Shown here: positions 10,132 through 20,759 of the stretch, piece after piece
Numbering within the stretch: position 1 is the stretch's first letter
How the letters are laid out: each line of letters opens with the position of its first letter
NCBI GenBank assembly: GCA_900095095.1
Contig: FMBT01000618.1
Span: 1 to 33,355 of the forward strand
Reading direction: 5' to 3'
DNA from: Fragilariopsis cylindrus CCMP1102
Lineage: Eukaryota > Bacillariophyta > Bacillariophyceae > Bacillariales > Bacillariaceae
Length of the DNA: 33,355 nucleotides
Translations under genes and position numbers: made by a program
The notes under the pieces: model-generated
Seen by the model: only the letters and a program-made list of their open reading frames with translations
Told to the model about the DNA's origin: nothing
The model's database searches: none

Positions 10132-12087
10132 TCAATCAATTTGATCATCGCCATCTACCCAACCCATACTTTTTTGGATAGCTTTCTTCCATCCTTTCAA
10201 ATATTTCTCTCTACGTTTACTATCCATAGAAGGAACGAATCGTTCCTCTTCTGCCCACAATGATTTAATCTCCTTCGTATCTTTCCATACACCCACTGCA
10301 AGACCGGCTACATACGCTGCACCAAGAGCTGTTGTTTCCTTAACAACTGGTTTAATCACAGGAACATTCGTCATATCAGCCGTAAATTGCATCAACAACG
10401 AATTTGCTGTACCTCCACCATCAACTCTTAATTCTTTCAGCGGAACATGTGAATCTACATTAATAGCATCAAACACGTCCTTTGTTTGATATGCCGCTGA
10501 TTCAAGTGCAGCACGACAAAAATGATTCTTATTATGTGATGCTGTCATTCCTACTATACATGCTCGAGCATCGGATTTCCAATATGGTGCAAATAAGCCA
10601 GCAAATGCAGGGACGAAGTACATACCATCATTCGAATCGACTTTACGAGCATATATTTCTGATTCGGAAGCATCATCAATAATTTGTAACTGATCACGTA
10701 ACCATTGTATGGTCGATCCAGAATGTGATACACTCCCCTCTAATGCATATACAGGTTTTTCATTACCTAGGCAATAACCGACCGTCGTTAATAAGCCATG
10801 CGTACTGGGAATTGGTTGTGTTCCTGTATTCATCATTAAAAATAGACCCGTACCGTAAGTATTCTTAGCTTCCCCAGCTTCAAATGCACCCTGTCCAAAC
10901 AATGCTGCCTGTTGGTCACCTAATATCCCAGCAATTGGTGTACCTTCTATAGCTGGTTCACCAAAACCGATTGCACATCTACCATAGACTTCACTACTAC
11001 TTTTAATATCTGGAAGTGCAGATAAGGGAATAGATACACCATCATCTGATAATGATCCATCATGACCACAAACTGTATCGATAAGAACCTTATCCCATTT
11101 TAATGTATGAAGATCCATAAACAACCATCGACTAGCATTCGTAACATCAGTGATAAATAATCCACCGACATTTGCGGCGGCGGCGGTGGTGGCTTGTCCT
11201 TCAGCTTTACTTCCAGTCAGTTGATATATAAGCCATGTATCGATAGTTCCAAATCGTACCTGTGATCGTCGTTTAGTATTTAATAAATCTGCACGAAGTT
11301 CTGGATTATTATCCATCAACCATCGTACTTTCGTCCCAGCAAAGTAACTAGCAATAGGTAATCCAGTTTCCGAACGTAATCGATTTGGATCACCATTAGC
11401 TATAGTATGTGCAACATCAGTGGTACGTAAATCATCCCAAACAATTGCATTCTGATACGGTACACCAGTTATTGTATTCCACGCGATAGTCGTTTCACGT
11501 TGATTTGTAATACCAATTGCCTGTAATGGTTGGGACTTCAAATCAATACTAAATTTGGAATTTTTTAATGCCTGTGCAACATTTTGTATACATGTTAATG
11601 TATTATACCAAATCTCAATTGGATTATGTTCATGCCAACCAATATGATCCGTAGGAAAAATTTGTGTATGTTCCATTTGTGCAGATGCAGCAATTTGACC
11701 AAGATGTGTAAATACAAGAAAACGTGTACTACTCGTCCCTTGATCGATTGAACCAATCAGTGGTATAGCAGGAGATACGGATGATGATGATGACCCACAT
11801 TCTGTTGCTCCTGCTGCAATCAATGCTTCGGCATTCACAGAAGTTCTGCATTCAAATTTTGATGGTATGGAGGATGTCATCAATTGGTCGTCTTGAGGCA
11901 ACACCACATCATCGTCGGTTTCTTTCATTATAGCGCCACCTTTTACTGAAAATATCTTGTTCGAAATATGCAATTGATGAATTATATTACTCCTTTTTGC
12001 TCTCCAGGCGACCACTTCATCAATCGACCATAGAAGCGATACTCCCAAACATCGTACTATTGCTTTCTTCGCCGTTAACGACCTCAT
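10132..12087 (-). CDS. Glycerol kinase with long N-terminal extension
   Basis: FGGY-family kinase: ATP + glycerol to sn-glycerol 3-phosphate. The start is the ATG at 12087 (MRSLTAKKAIVRCLG), 651 aa, single exon. The kinase domain begins near residue 110 (IGSIDQGTSSTRFLVF, phosphate-binding loop). Further marks are GITNQRETTIAWN, GTIDTWLIYQLTG, GDQQAALFGQ, NTYGTGLFLMMNTG, VPAFAGLFAPYW and RVDGGGTANSLLMQ, followed by ETTALGAAYVAGLAVG. The domain is full length. The first ~105 residues are additional to typical glycerol kinase: a basic and hydrophobic start (LGVSLLWSIDEVVAWRAKR), then an acidic stretch, which suggests organelle targeting or a membrane-associated leader; the compartment is inference. 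The gene is divergent from the HAD gene at 12453. Confidence 0.96.
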   Translation of the reverse strand: MRSLTAKKAIVRCLGVSLLWSIDEVVAWRAKRSNIIHQLHISNKIFSVKGGAIMKETDDDVVLPQDDQLMTSSIPSKFECRTSVNAEALIAAGATECGSSSSSVSPAIPLIGSIDQGTSSTRFLVFTHLGQIAASAQMEHTQIFPTDHIGWHEHNPIEIWYNTLTCIQNVAQALKNSKFSIDLKSQPLQAIGITNQRETTIAWNTITGVPYQNAIVWDDLRTTDVAHTIANGDPNRLRSETGLPIASYFAGTKVRWLMDNNPELRADLLNTKRRSQVRFGTIDTWLIYQLTGSKAEGQATTAAAANVGGLFITDVTNASRWLFMDLHTLKWDKVLIDTVCGHDGSLSDDGVSIPLSALPDIKSSSEVYGRCAIGFGEPAIEGTPIAGILGDQQAALFGQGAFEAGEAKNTYGTGLFLMMNTGTQPIPSTHGLLTTVGYCLGNEKPVYALEGSVSHSGSTIQWLRDQLQIIDDASESEIYARKVDSNDGMYFVPAFAGLFAPYWKSDARACIVGMTASHNKNHFCRAALESAAYQTKDVFDAINVDSHVPLKELRVDGGGTANSLLMQFTADMTNVPVIKPVVKETTALGAAYVAGLAVGVWKDTKEIKSLWAEEERFVPSMDSKRREKYLKGWKKAIQKSMGWVDGDDQID

Positions 12088-12452
12088 CGCCTAGCTAGCT
12101 AGCTAGCTATCAAAGACGATTTGCGATTTGATTGACTTGTAATGTTGCCTAAAACCGCTGGATTTTACCTCCTGGGTAGGAAGAGGAGTTCGTGTTGTTT
12201 GAGTAAGATAGTGATGCAATAGAGCAATACAGCAATAGGCAATATGCAATAGTACTTAGTAGAGTAACGATAGGAAAAGCAAGGGCGAAACCCTTTCTTG
12301 TAAAAATGTAAAAATAAATTTTATGCTGAAAGATTCGACATTTAGAGATTCGGGACTGGGTTTAATCACGGAGCGAGGGCTCAGAGCTTTGAAGCTCAAG
12401 TTGAACACACAAGATAAAAAGCAAACACTTTGTTAAGATTCAAGAAACGACA
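12088..12452. promoter_or_regulatory. Divergent region between glycerol kinase and HAD genes
   Basis: A 365-bp region separating two start codons read outward. It contains a CTAG tetranucleotide run next to the glycerol kinase start. There is also an imperfect inverted repeat around 12380-12402 (GAGGGCTCAGAGC / GCTTTGAAGCTC). No standard promoter element was recognised with confidence. Confidence 0.45.
12091..12109. repeat. CTAG tetranucleotide microsatellite
   Basis: Almost five units of CTAG (ending CTA), starting four bases upstream of the glycerol kinase start codon, so it lies in the 5' leader. It is fully self-complementary and can pair in the mRNA. Confidence 0.85.
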
Positions 12453-14192
12453 ATGAGAAATAATCAGTTCCTGTTCCTTCCTTTGGCGGCGACGTGCTAT
12501 TGCTATTATATGCTTCTACTTTATTGTTGCTGTTGTAATAATAATGCTAATAGTGGTGTACAGGTGGTGAAAGGTTTCCGACAACAATCGTCGTTGTCGT
12601 CGTCATCGTTATCGTTATCACAAAGAATATCTGCGACGACAATAAGACGAAAAATAAAAACATTAGCAACAACGTCAGCAACAACTTCGACGTTATTTTC
12701 TTTACCATTAAGGCTGTGTTCATCATCATCTGACTATTTGTCGATACCGACGACCACGCTGTCAATGACGACGACATCGATCGACGACAAAAAGAAATTT
12801 CAAATTCTCGGTGCCGATGACGATGATGATTGCGATGAGGGCGATGGGATTTGTAATATTGCAAACGACTATGATATATTCTTATTAGACATGTGGGGTG
12901 TAATGCATGATGGGGAAAAACCATATAATGGCGTCTTAGAAGTTATTCAGAAATTAAAAAATTATCACCAAGATAATGAGAACAAGAAAAAGAAGAAATT
13001 GATTATAGTATCTAATTCATCGAAACGACGATCAAATAGTGTTCAGATGTTACGTAAATTAGGTTTTAATGAGAATGATTTTGATGAAATTATTACAAGT
13101 GGTGAAGTTGCTCATCATTTACTTCAACATTTATCATCATCAGAGTTAGACGAAGAAGAAGAAGATTCGTCATCATCATCATCATTGTCGTGGATACCAA
13201 AAAATATACCATCTCCATTCGAAGATCTGCGTACTGCTACAAGCATTAGTCGCAACAGTAACAATAATCATGCTTTTTGTTTTGGTAGTGGTGATGAAGA
13301 TGAAATATATTTAAATTCATGTGGATGGACTTTAGCAGAAAATATTGAAAGTGCTAATTTGATTGTTGCTCGTGGTACATTTGTTATTCATCAAAAACAA
13401 AATGAGAATGATGATGATGATGTCATGAAGGACAGTGGTGTTGTTGTTGATAAGAAAATAGATGAAACATTGTATTGGAAAACGTATCAAGATGTATTAG
13501 ATAAAGCAGCTCGTCAACAAATTCCTATGATTGTATGCAATCCAGATAAAATTCGACCGGATGTTGATAAGGTAAATTACACAAGTAAAAGTAGTATGCA
13601 TTCGTTTCATATATGGGCTGCTGTTTCTTCGTTTAACTATACAAATTGCTTACTTGCTATCCTTTGTCATTCTCATTATTTGTAGAGTCCTATGCCTGGA
13701 ACCATCGGGGTCGCATACGAAGAATTGTTATCGAAGTACCACGGTGGTAATAAGAATAATGAAGACGACGACAACAACCACGACGCCAGTGCATTTTCTA
13801 CTGAGTCATTAGTGTTGTATTTAGGAAAACCATTTCCTAGTGTCTATGAAATTGCCCTATCATCGATTAGCAGTAGCAGTGACGGTGATAGTTCTTCTGA
13901 TGATATCGATAAATCACGTGTTGTTATGGTCGGAGATGCATTAGAAACGGATGTAACGGGTGCTACCGTTGCAGGATTTGATTCGATTTGGGTTATTAAT
14001 GATGGAATACATTATCAAGATGTTGTTACTGCTGCTAATACTAGCATTGATACTACTAGCACATCATCAATATCGTCTCTAGAGAATGGATGCGAAACGG
14101 TATTACAAGATTTCAATCAAAAGTCTGAATCGACGTATGCGAAAGGACGACAAGTTTCACCTACGTTTGTTATACCGCATTTTCGGTGGTAA
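12453..14192 (+). CDS. HAD-superfamily class IIA hydrolase (TIGR01459-like), 2 exons
   Basis: Phosphatase-like HAD protein of the NagD/phosphoglycolate-phosphatase side of the superfamily. Exon 1 is 12453-13571 and exon 2 is 13686-14192. The 114-nt intron (donor GTAAAT, acceptor TTTGTAG) has an in-frame stop, and its removal joins CNPDKIRPDVDK to SPMPGTIGVAYEE, a junction typical of the family; the product is 541 aa. A Cys/Leu-rich hydrophobic leader (about 6-27) and then GFRQQSSLSSSSLS suggest a signal peptide plus plastid transit peptide (inference). Motif I is FLLDMWGVMHDG (nucleophile Asp, with Trp where many HAD phosphatases have the second Asp). Motif II is IIVSNSSKR, and motif IV is MVGDALETDVTGATVAGFDS. 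A Ser/Glu/Asp-rich insert lies in the cap region. It ends PTFVIPHFRW. Substrate unknown. Confidence 0.9.
13572..13685 (+). other. Intron in HAD gene
   Basis: GTAAAT...TTTGTAG, 114 nt, phase 0. Its length is a multiple of three and it carries an in-frame TAG at its end, so failure to splice would truncate the protein before motif IV. Confidence 0.88.
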
Positions 14193-14388
14193 TATTTAAT
14201 ATAATGTACATTATTAGGATGATGTTCACTTCTCTTTTTATTTATCTTTAAATCAAAACAATCTTGCATTTTATGCATTGCGCCCCCTTAACACGATACG
14301 GGAGCAAAAGTTAAAACATACATTCTTTAATATCAAACAAAATGCTACTATTTGTAGACATGCAACTTTACAGTCAATTTCCAACCTC

Positions 14389-17300
14389 TTAAACGTAACT
14401 TGGTATGTCATCCTCTTCCCGATTCCTTCTTCCCCTGCTTTTACAGCGGCGTCTGGATGACGTATGGGTACTTTTTCCGGATAGTAAATCTTCGATTTCA
14501 GTTTCTACAGTAGTTGTACTTGTAATGCCTTGTTCCTCAACCTCCTTCCTTCGATGCTGCTGCTGGTTCGATGTCACATCACTACTAGTACGAGCCTTGC
14601 TACTGCTTCGAGCCTTACTACTGCTACGAGCCTTGCTTCTACTTCGGCTGCTTCGAGCCTTGCTACTACTTCGGCTGATACTATCGTTACTGTAACTTCT
14701 ACTTGTTGTACCATCACCGTCTGTAGAATGTGGCGTTCCTGGTGGTGCAAGAGCCTTGCTACTAATTCGAGCCTTGCTGCTGCTTCGAGCCTTACTACTG
14801 CTACGAGCCTTGCTTCTACTTCGGCTGCTTCGAGCCTTGCTACTACTTCGGCTGATACTATCGTCATTGTAACCTCTACTTGTTATACCATCACCGTCTG
14901 TAGAATGTGGCGTTCCTGGTGGTGTAAGAGCCTTGCTACTGATTCGAGCCTTGCTGCTGCTTCGAGCCTTACTACTGCTTCGAGCCTTACTACTACTTCG
15001 AGCCTTGCTTCTACTTCGAGCCTTGCTTCTACTTCGGCTGCTTCGAGCCTTGCTGCTACTTCGGCTGGTACTATCGTCATTGTAACTTATACTTGTTATA
15101 CCATCACCGTCTTCAGAATGTGGCGTTCCTGGTGGTGTACAAGCCTTGCTACTGATTCGAGCCTTGCTACTGCTTCGAGCCTTGCTGCTGCTTTGAGCCT
15201 TGCTTTTACTTCGAGCCCTGCTTTTACTTCGAGCCCTGCTTTTACTGCGGCTGCTACGTCCTCTACGGTTGCTACTACTACGACCACGACTTGATAGCTC
15301 TTGTAGCATACCTATTAGTCCAGAATCTTTTGAATAATCCTTAGTAGTAGTTTTCGGTGCCAGTTTTGGAGTAGTTTTTCTGTGTTTATTCTTTTCATTC
15401 TTGTTGTCATCGTCACTTTCATCATTGTTATCGTCACTGTTACTTCCACTTGTTGTACCATCACTGCCAGTAAAATTTGGCTTTCTTGGTGGTGTATCTA
15501 CAGGTTTTTCTGAAGAAGGAGGACGAGCATGGCTATTGACCTCACTTGTATTCGATTTCACCCGAGTAAGATCTGCGTCTTCTAGAGAATTGGATCTCTT
15601 TCGATGTGAAGCTACATCACACGGTCGACCGTGGTAACTTTTAACCTCAGTATTTTCTCCAATAACCCTTGTACTTGTACCCATGGGAATAATATGGAGT
15701 CCAGATTCCTCTCGTAAATATGGATCGATATTAATGGCATTCTTAGGATCGGCATCAGAACCATTGTAATTGTCGCTTTGGGTTCGACCTTCCAATTGTT
15801 TACGACTTTCTCCCATACTAGACCTCCTTTTTGGATGGCGGGGATGACTATTTCCACTAGTTCTTGACGGAGATGGTGTAGTGTATTCGTCCGTAGGTAT
15901 GCTGTCACTATTGGACGGAGCGTATTCCGTCATCCTACCAGGACTACCATCATTCAAACTGGCCCTCCTCTTATCAGGTAACGATTCATCTTCGGGCATG
16001 CTCATCATCTTTGAAACTTTCTTGATTCTTCGACTAGATGATTGACGTCTAGGTTTGACCATACTACGACTTACAACAGTCATCGGTTTCGTCGCTAAGA
16101 CTTGTTGCTCCTTATGGTCTTCAATAGAAATAGATTCGTCAATGGAAGCATCCTCATCAATAGTCAACGGTTTCATCGCTAAGACTCGTGGCTCCTCATC
16201 GTCTTGTGGCTCCTTGTAGTCTTCAATAAAAACACTACAATCAATACTTTCATCCGCAGCAATAGAATCTATGTCATCGTCCTCGTGTGACTGATGACTT
16301 CGTAGTGACCTTTTCTGTTGCAAAGCTACTATTTGCTGTTGTTGTTGTTGATCCTCATCATCACGTAACATATTGCGTAGAGATCGGGATTTTTCAAGGG
16401 CGGCAGTCTTAAGGTTCCTATCACTCCCATCACTTTTTCGAAAGCGTCTACAAGACTTAGTGTTACTAGAGGAAGTTCTGGTTACAGATCTTCGACTGGA
16501 CGTAGAATTTTGTCGAGAATAACGCCCCCTACGATTGCTGATGTCTGCTGGGGGAACAGCAGCATTATTATTACTATTACCAGAAGCGTCAACGTTATCT
16601 TTGTTTTCTTGTGACCTATGATATGATCTGGATGGTAGTTGCTCTTGACCGTCACTAGCTTTTAAGCTTCGTCGCCTCCGGTTACTTCTGGGCCGTTGTC
16701 GATTATCATTATTTGTATTAAGTTCGCTCACTAGCATAGATATTCTATCATCATCATCATCCTCATCCTCATCCTCATCATCATCAGTTTCTTCAATTTT
16801 ACTCCTATTCTTCATTATTCGACTAGTAGTAGTACTAGTACTAGGAATCGATACTACTTGAGGAGAGGTTATGGAGTGCCTACTATGACTTATTTGGTCC
16901 GAACCTTTTCTTATCTCCATCCGACTCACAGGAAATTTTGAGGCAATCCTCCTGGAGCTATGTCTGGGGATGTCGCTGTGTTTCTCTTCGTTTAATGTTG
17001 GTGCATCGATGTTATCATTTGTGCGACGACCATCACGCTGGTCTTTGATTTTGGTATCAATAGGAGGTGTCGGAGGATCGATACTAACTTCTACATCCTT
17101 CGAATTCGAATTTGACTTATGACGACTATGACGATTGTTACTACTTTTGCTACGCCTATTATTAGTAGAAGACGTGCGGGTAGATGCCCGAGAAGTAGCA
17201 GTGACAGCTTTACTACTGCTACTTTTGTTGGATGGTTTTGTTATTTTTTCATCGGGGAAAAAATCTTCACCAAATGAGGATGAGGCCCAATCACCAAAGC

Positions 17301-17400
17301 CTCCATCTTGTTCTATTGGAACAAAACTATCTTCTTGCCAACAATCAACTCCATGGGATGAAACAGATGGGGTACTGACACGAATATTCTCTCGTTTCAT
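14389..17400 (-). CDS. 1003-aa Ser/Arg/Lys-rich repeat protein, disordered, probably nuclear
   Basis: No known family recognised. The start is the ATG at 17400 (MKRENIRVSTPSVSSHG). The N-terminus has a Trp/Phe/Asp-rich patch (GGFGDWASSSFGEDFFPDEK, about 34-53), the only part that looks like a binding motif. Most of the protein is Ser, Arg, Asp and Asn: acidic runs (EETDDDEDEDEDDDDD), a Gln run, and two similar segments (EDYKEPQDDEEPRVLAMKPL and EDHKEQQVLATKPM). The C-terminal quarter is built from SSKAR, RSRSKAR and TPPGTPHS units. SR-like composition suggests RNA-processing or chromatin association, or a basic tail that binds nucleic acid or phosphate; this is inference. It converges on the HAD gene with a 196-bp gap. 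Confidence 0.85.
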   Translation of the reverse strand: MKRENIRVSTPSVSSHGVDCWQEDSFVPIEQDGGFGDWASSSFGEDFFPDEKITKPSNKSSSSKAVTATSRASTRTSSTNNRRSKSSNNRHSRHKSNSNSKDVEVSIDPPTPPIDTKIKDQRDGRRTNDNIDAPTLNEEKHSDIPRHSSRRIASKFPVSRMEIRKGSDQISHSRHSITSPQVVSIPSTSTTTSRIMKNRSKIEETDDDEDEDEDDDDDRISMLVSELNTNNDNRQRPRSNRRRRSLKASDGQEQLPSRSYHRSQENKDNVDASGNSNNNAAVPPADISNRRGRYSRQNSTSSRRSVTRTSSSNTKSCRRFRKSDGSDRNLKTAALEKSRSLRNMLRDDEDQQQQQQIVALQQKRSLRSHQSHEDDDIDSIAADESIDCSVFIEDYKEPQDDEEPRVLAMKPLTIDEDASIDESISIEDHKEQQVLATKPMTVVSRSMVKPRRQSSSRRIKKVSKMMSMPEDESLPDKRRASLNDGSPGRMTEYAPSNSDSIPTDEYTTPSPSRTSGNSHPRHPKRRSSMGESRKQLEGRTQSDNYNGSDADPKNAINIDPYLREESGLHIIPMGTSTRVIGENTEVKSYHGRPCDVASHRKRSNSLEDADLTRVKSNTSEVNSHARPPSSEKPVDTPPRKPNFTGSDGTTSGSNSDDNNDESDDDNKNEKNKHRKTTPKLAPKTTTKDYSKDSGLIGMLQELSSRGRSSSNRRGRSSRSKSRARSKSRARSKSKAQSSSKARSSSKARISSKACTPPGTPHSEDGDGITSISYNDDSTSRSSSKARSSRSRSKARSRSKARSSSKARSSSKARSSSKARISSKALTPPGTPHSTDGDGITSRGYNDDSISRSSSKARSSRSRSKARSSSKARSSSKARISSKALAPPGTPHSTDGDGTTSRSYSNDSISRSSSKARSSRSRSKARSSSKARSSSKARTSSDVTSNQQQHRRKEVEEQGITSTTTVETEIEDLLSGKSTHTSSRRRCKSRGRRNREEDDIPSYV
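14580..15505 (-). repeat. Coding minisatellite in the Ser/Arg/Lys-rich protein
   Basis: The SSKAR/RSRSKAR array is nested in longer units that each contain TPPGTPHSxDGDG. The matching site occurs at about 14725, 14902 and 15115, so the spacings are 177 and 213 bp; the 36-bp difference equals extra copies of the short unit. A fourth, diverged copy (TPPRKPNFTGSDGTTSGS) lies near 15462-15505. The array creates long open frames on the opposite strand and in other frames, which are not genes. Confidence 0.85.
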
Positions 17401-18604
17401 GGCTGTTGGTGTTCGGTTTATTGCTGGTGAATTCTGTACTGCGAAGCGAGTGGTTCGAATTGTGGTGTTGCGCCTTTATTGTACAGTACTTTCTACTCAA
17501 GATGTAACATCGCGATGTAAATAAAATAAATCTAGATTTGCTTAGTGTATCATGTTTTAAAACTTGAAAATGCTCAAGTCATTTCAACAATTGTTGCATG
17601 TTCTCTTTCACAATTCGCGTTTGCCGCTCAAACCAGTCACACATAAACCCTATTTGTTTTTTATTCAAGTTCACACGAAGGTTTAAAATAATATAAAATC
17701 CAAATTTAACCCCAAATTGCTCTATTCATTAGTTCGCAACATATATGCCACTTGTTAATGGAAAATCGAAATTAAAGAGAAGCCCAATGAATATCGCACT
17801 CACTAACTTATATTAAATTGTTAATCACGTGTTTGAAACATACCGTTTTTCAGATTTCTTAGAATCGACACTTTTTTCCTTTAAGTAGTTATCTCAATAT
17901 TTCATACAATATTGCTTCACAATATATATTAATATTTACAAAGGCAGCTTAATAATCTAGTCACAGACATTATATATCGAAAACTAAGATAGCATTATGA
18001 ATAATATTATTGTTTAATCTAACTTCTTCCTTTTGCTCCGGCAAATACGTTGTGGCGAAGAAACAGCGTCTCGGCATGTTCTGCCTTGATGCAACCAACC
18101 CTGTACTATGAACAGCCCCCCCCCCCCCCCCCCCCATAAAATAAATACAATCTACCCTCTCCACAGGACTGCGATTATGTTCCAAACAGCTTTAAAAAGC
18201 GCATTTAATGCTAGTACTGTAATACTATTATGGACTGGGCCAAAATAAGATATATATATAATCGAAGTAGAGCGCAAACTAACCAAACAGATGCAATAAC
18301 AAAAGCAAGGCTTGCAAATTACATGTCATGGAGATGCATTCAGAAAATCTTCTTACTGATCATTACCATACACTCTCTAATTTTAGGATAGGCGTTAGAC
18401 TGTCATTCGTAAGTACAGAATCAGGACGGAGAAGGACACTGTAAGAATAATTACAGAGAAGACTTCGCTAAATTTCTTGATAGATTCATTAGTTAGTATA
18501 GATATTTATAGATATTGTTCTGTTTGTATTCTTTTCTATTTTGGTTTGATATTAGCACCATCGGTTTCTTCCCTTTAGGATGATGACTATGATTTGTTAT
18601 TATA
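17401..18604. other. Intergenic, 1.2 kb, no supported gene
   Basis: AT-rich, between the start of the repeat protein gene and the 3' end of the PDZ-like gene. It holds a 20-base C run at 18116. No RNA gene or coding sequence recognised. The part next to 17401 should be the promoter of the repeat protein gene. Confidence 0.5.
18116..18135. repeat. Poly(C) run of 20
   Basis: Twenty consecutive C on the + strand inside AT-rich DNA. Its true length is uncertain because such tracts are hard to sequence. Confidence 0.9.
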
Positions 18605-20759
18605 TTACTGGAGATTGTTAAGAAAGTTTCCCAATCCGTTGAAAGCCTTACCTACGCTCTCGGTACTGGCTGTTCGTGCACGCATGAAATGGTGACGGGT
18701 GTTATTGTTGTTTACGCTGTCATTTTTCTTCTTCTTTTCATTTTGTTGACTTTTATCATTTACCCGCTGAATGCTGCTCCCATTAGAAATACCATCAGTT
18801 CTGGTTGTGGCTTCTCTACTGACCTGTTGAGAGGCTGCCTTCAGCTCTCTCGTTTGTTCCTTATTCCATACTTCGTTTCGAAATGTCAGTTTTGTTGCTA
18901 TTTTATGATTACTTTTGTTGGTGTCGCTAGACTGACTGGTATCGGACAATGCACAGTATAGTTCCTCCAGGGTCCATTTCGAATCGACCGATTCCCCGTT
19001 GATTTCTATAAGACGCGACCCTAGCGTGGGCTTTACGTTGGTCGTGTCCGTATCAAAACCACGGAAGCCACTAACTGCAAATGCAGTCTCTATCTTTCGT
19101 GCCAAAGTCGACTTGGAAGTAGAATAGCAGTTGTCTATTAACGGTGCAGCTGCATCATTATCCATTAGAATACCATGGTCTTCAACGACCATAATATCTT
19201 CAGGCAACGACGACGACGACGATGGGGGTTGGGAATGTTGGTCGCTATTTCTATTATTATCCTGAAGAGATGCATTAACTTGTAATGCAGCAAATTGCAC
19301 GGCATAAGGAGGAACCATTTTTAGAGTGTAATCTGGAATCGGACGGGGTCCTAAAAACTTTGCAAACCGATTATGGAGGTTTGGCATAGCTAATGAAGAT
19401 GCTGATTTGTTCAACGTATTTATTCTATCGTCACCACCTGCTGTAGATTGGTCCCGACACGAGTCCCCTACATTTGGGGATGGAGAAGTTGACGTCGTCG
19501 TTATTGTGGCCAAATCATCGTCGTTGTCGTCGTAAACACAGTCACTACTCGTAATACTGATAGGTGTAGTACTCCCATGGATGAATAACATAAGGTCGGT
19601 GCTGTATCATCAAAGAGTGAATGAGACTTGAAAGTATTTACACTAGATGATGTAGCAAAAGTAGTCTCGTCAACGTCCTTCGTAGCTTCTGTCGTTGTTT
19701 CAGATATTTCAGAGCGAACACTGATAGAACTACTACCAGGTAAAGTATTCTGCTGGTCATCATTTTTTTGTGATTCTTTTTGTTTCGAAACAAACTCTTG
19801 TTCGATTGTTTGCACGACATCAGAAATGTCGATTTGTGCTATATCAATAAAGTCACTTATATTCGAGTCGGTTCGATCACAAGAAGGTTCGCAGTTATTG
19901 TTATTATGACTCCTACTACTACTAAAAAGTTGTAACTGGGTTTCGTGCTGTTGAACCTTGCTAGCCATGAGTTGAAATTCTTGTGATTCGAGCTGTGCCT
20001 CATATTTATGAACCTTTTGTTGAAGACGACGAGCTACCTTACGGTCCTGTTGGGATTGTTGTTTGAGTTTGAGATTTCTGCTGTGAACTTTTCTTGCCGC
20101 ACTCTCTAATTGATGGTTGCGACGAAGCAAAGTAGAGAGTTGAAACTGAAGCTCTTGGACCTCGTCGGGGTGCCCGTCGACTTCTCGTGTAACGTTAGCA
20201 ACCACTGCATGCAAACGATGAATCGACATCGATAATTGCATCAATGGCGTTTGGAATGATTGTGATGACAATGTTGATATTATTTGTGGACAAGTGGAAC
20301 TTCCAACATCCGATATTTCTGTCCGTAGAGCAGGAAGAGAATTCTTCAGCAAACGTTGCTGATATTCTGTTGAATCCAGGGATGCCAATCGATTAAGTTG
20401 GTCTAGTGCATTCCAGAGTACTTCGTGTTGACCTTGTTCACTGTCAGGAGGTGATTCTGAGCAATGATCTAATGTTAGTGGGCGATTGACTGTTCCACGT
20501 CGAATATTCCGATGCCGGGGAGAATTAGTCCGACTTCTGTCGCTGCCTTCGATAGAGTCGCTGCTATCATCCAGAGAGGCGCATCCATGACTATTCGTCC
20601 TAGAAGTTCATGCATCTTTATATAAGTCGTCGCGGATTCATGTTCGTCGCAATTGGAGGACAAGTAAGCTGCTGCACTCGTGGGACTATCGATCTCCTCT
20701 CTGCTATTCTTCATCATGGGCGTTTTCAACGACGGTGACGATGGTAATGATAATGACAA
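18605..20759 (-). CDS. Coiled-coil plus PDZ-like domain protein, one gene with two apparent frameshifts
   Basis: Three overlapping open frames in the same order are best read as one gene of about 715 aa. Start: ATG at 20759 (MSLSLPSSPSLKTPMMKN). At 20599-20600 the frame changes by one missing base (..HELLG to TNSHGCASLDDSSDS..), and at 19598-19599 again (..FDDTAP to DLMLFIHGSTTPIS..). The middle frame has no ATG in its first ~70 codons, so it cannot stand alone. Middle part: helical, Gln/Arg/Leu-rich heptads (VQELQFQLSTLLRRNHQLES and following), likely a coiled coil. C-terminal part: VSGFRGFDTD, PTLGSRLIEINGESVDSKWT and TKLTFRN, a PDZ-like fold with the GSRLIEINGESV strand typical of PDZ domains. 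A Lys/Asn-rich tail follows. Probably a cytoplasmic scaffold; this is inference. Confidence 0.65.

Noticed and set aside
14530-15294. 254-codon frame on the + strand rich in Ala, Ser, Thr
   Set aside because: Produced by the coding minisatellite of the opposite-strand gene; pure repeat with no independent features.
17970-18185. 71-codon frame with a Gly run
   Set aside because: The Gly run is only the poly(C) tract read in reverse; no other coding signs.
19620-19659. 40-nt GTAAAT...ACAG segment as an intron to explain the frame change in the PDZ-like gene
   Set aside because: Its removal leads to the wrong frame and it is very short; one missing base at 19598-19599 gives the right frame.
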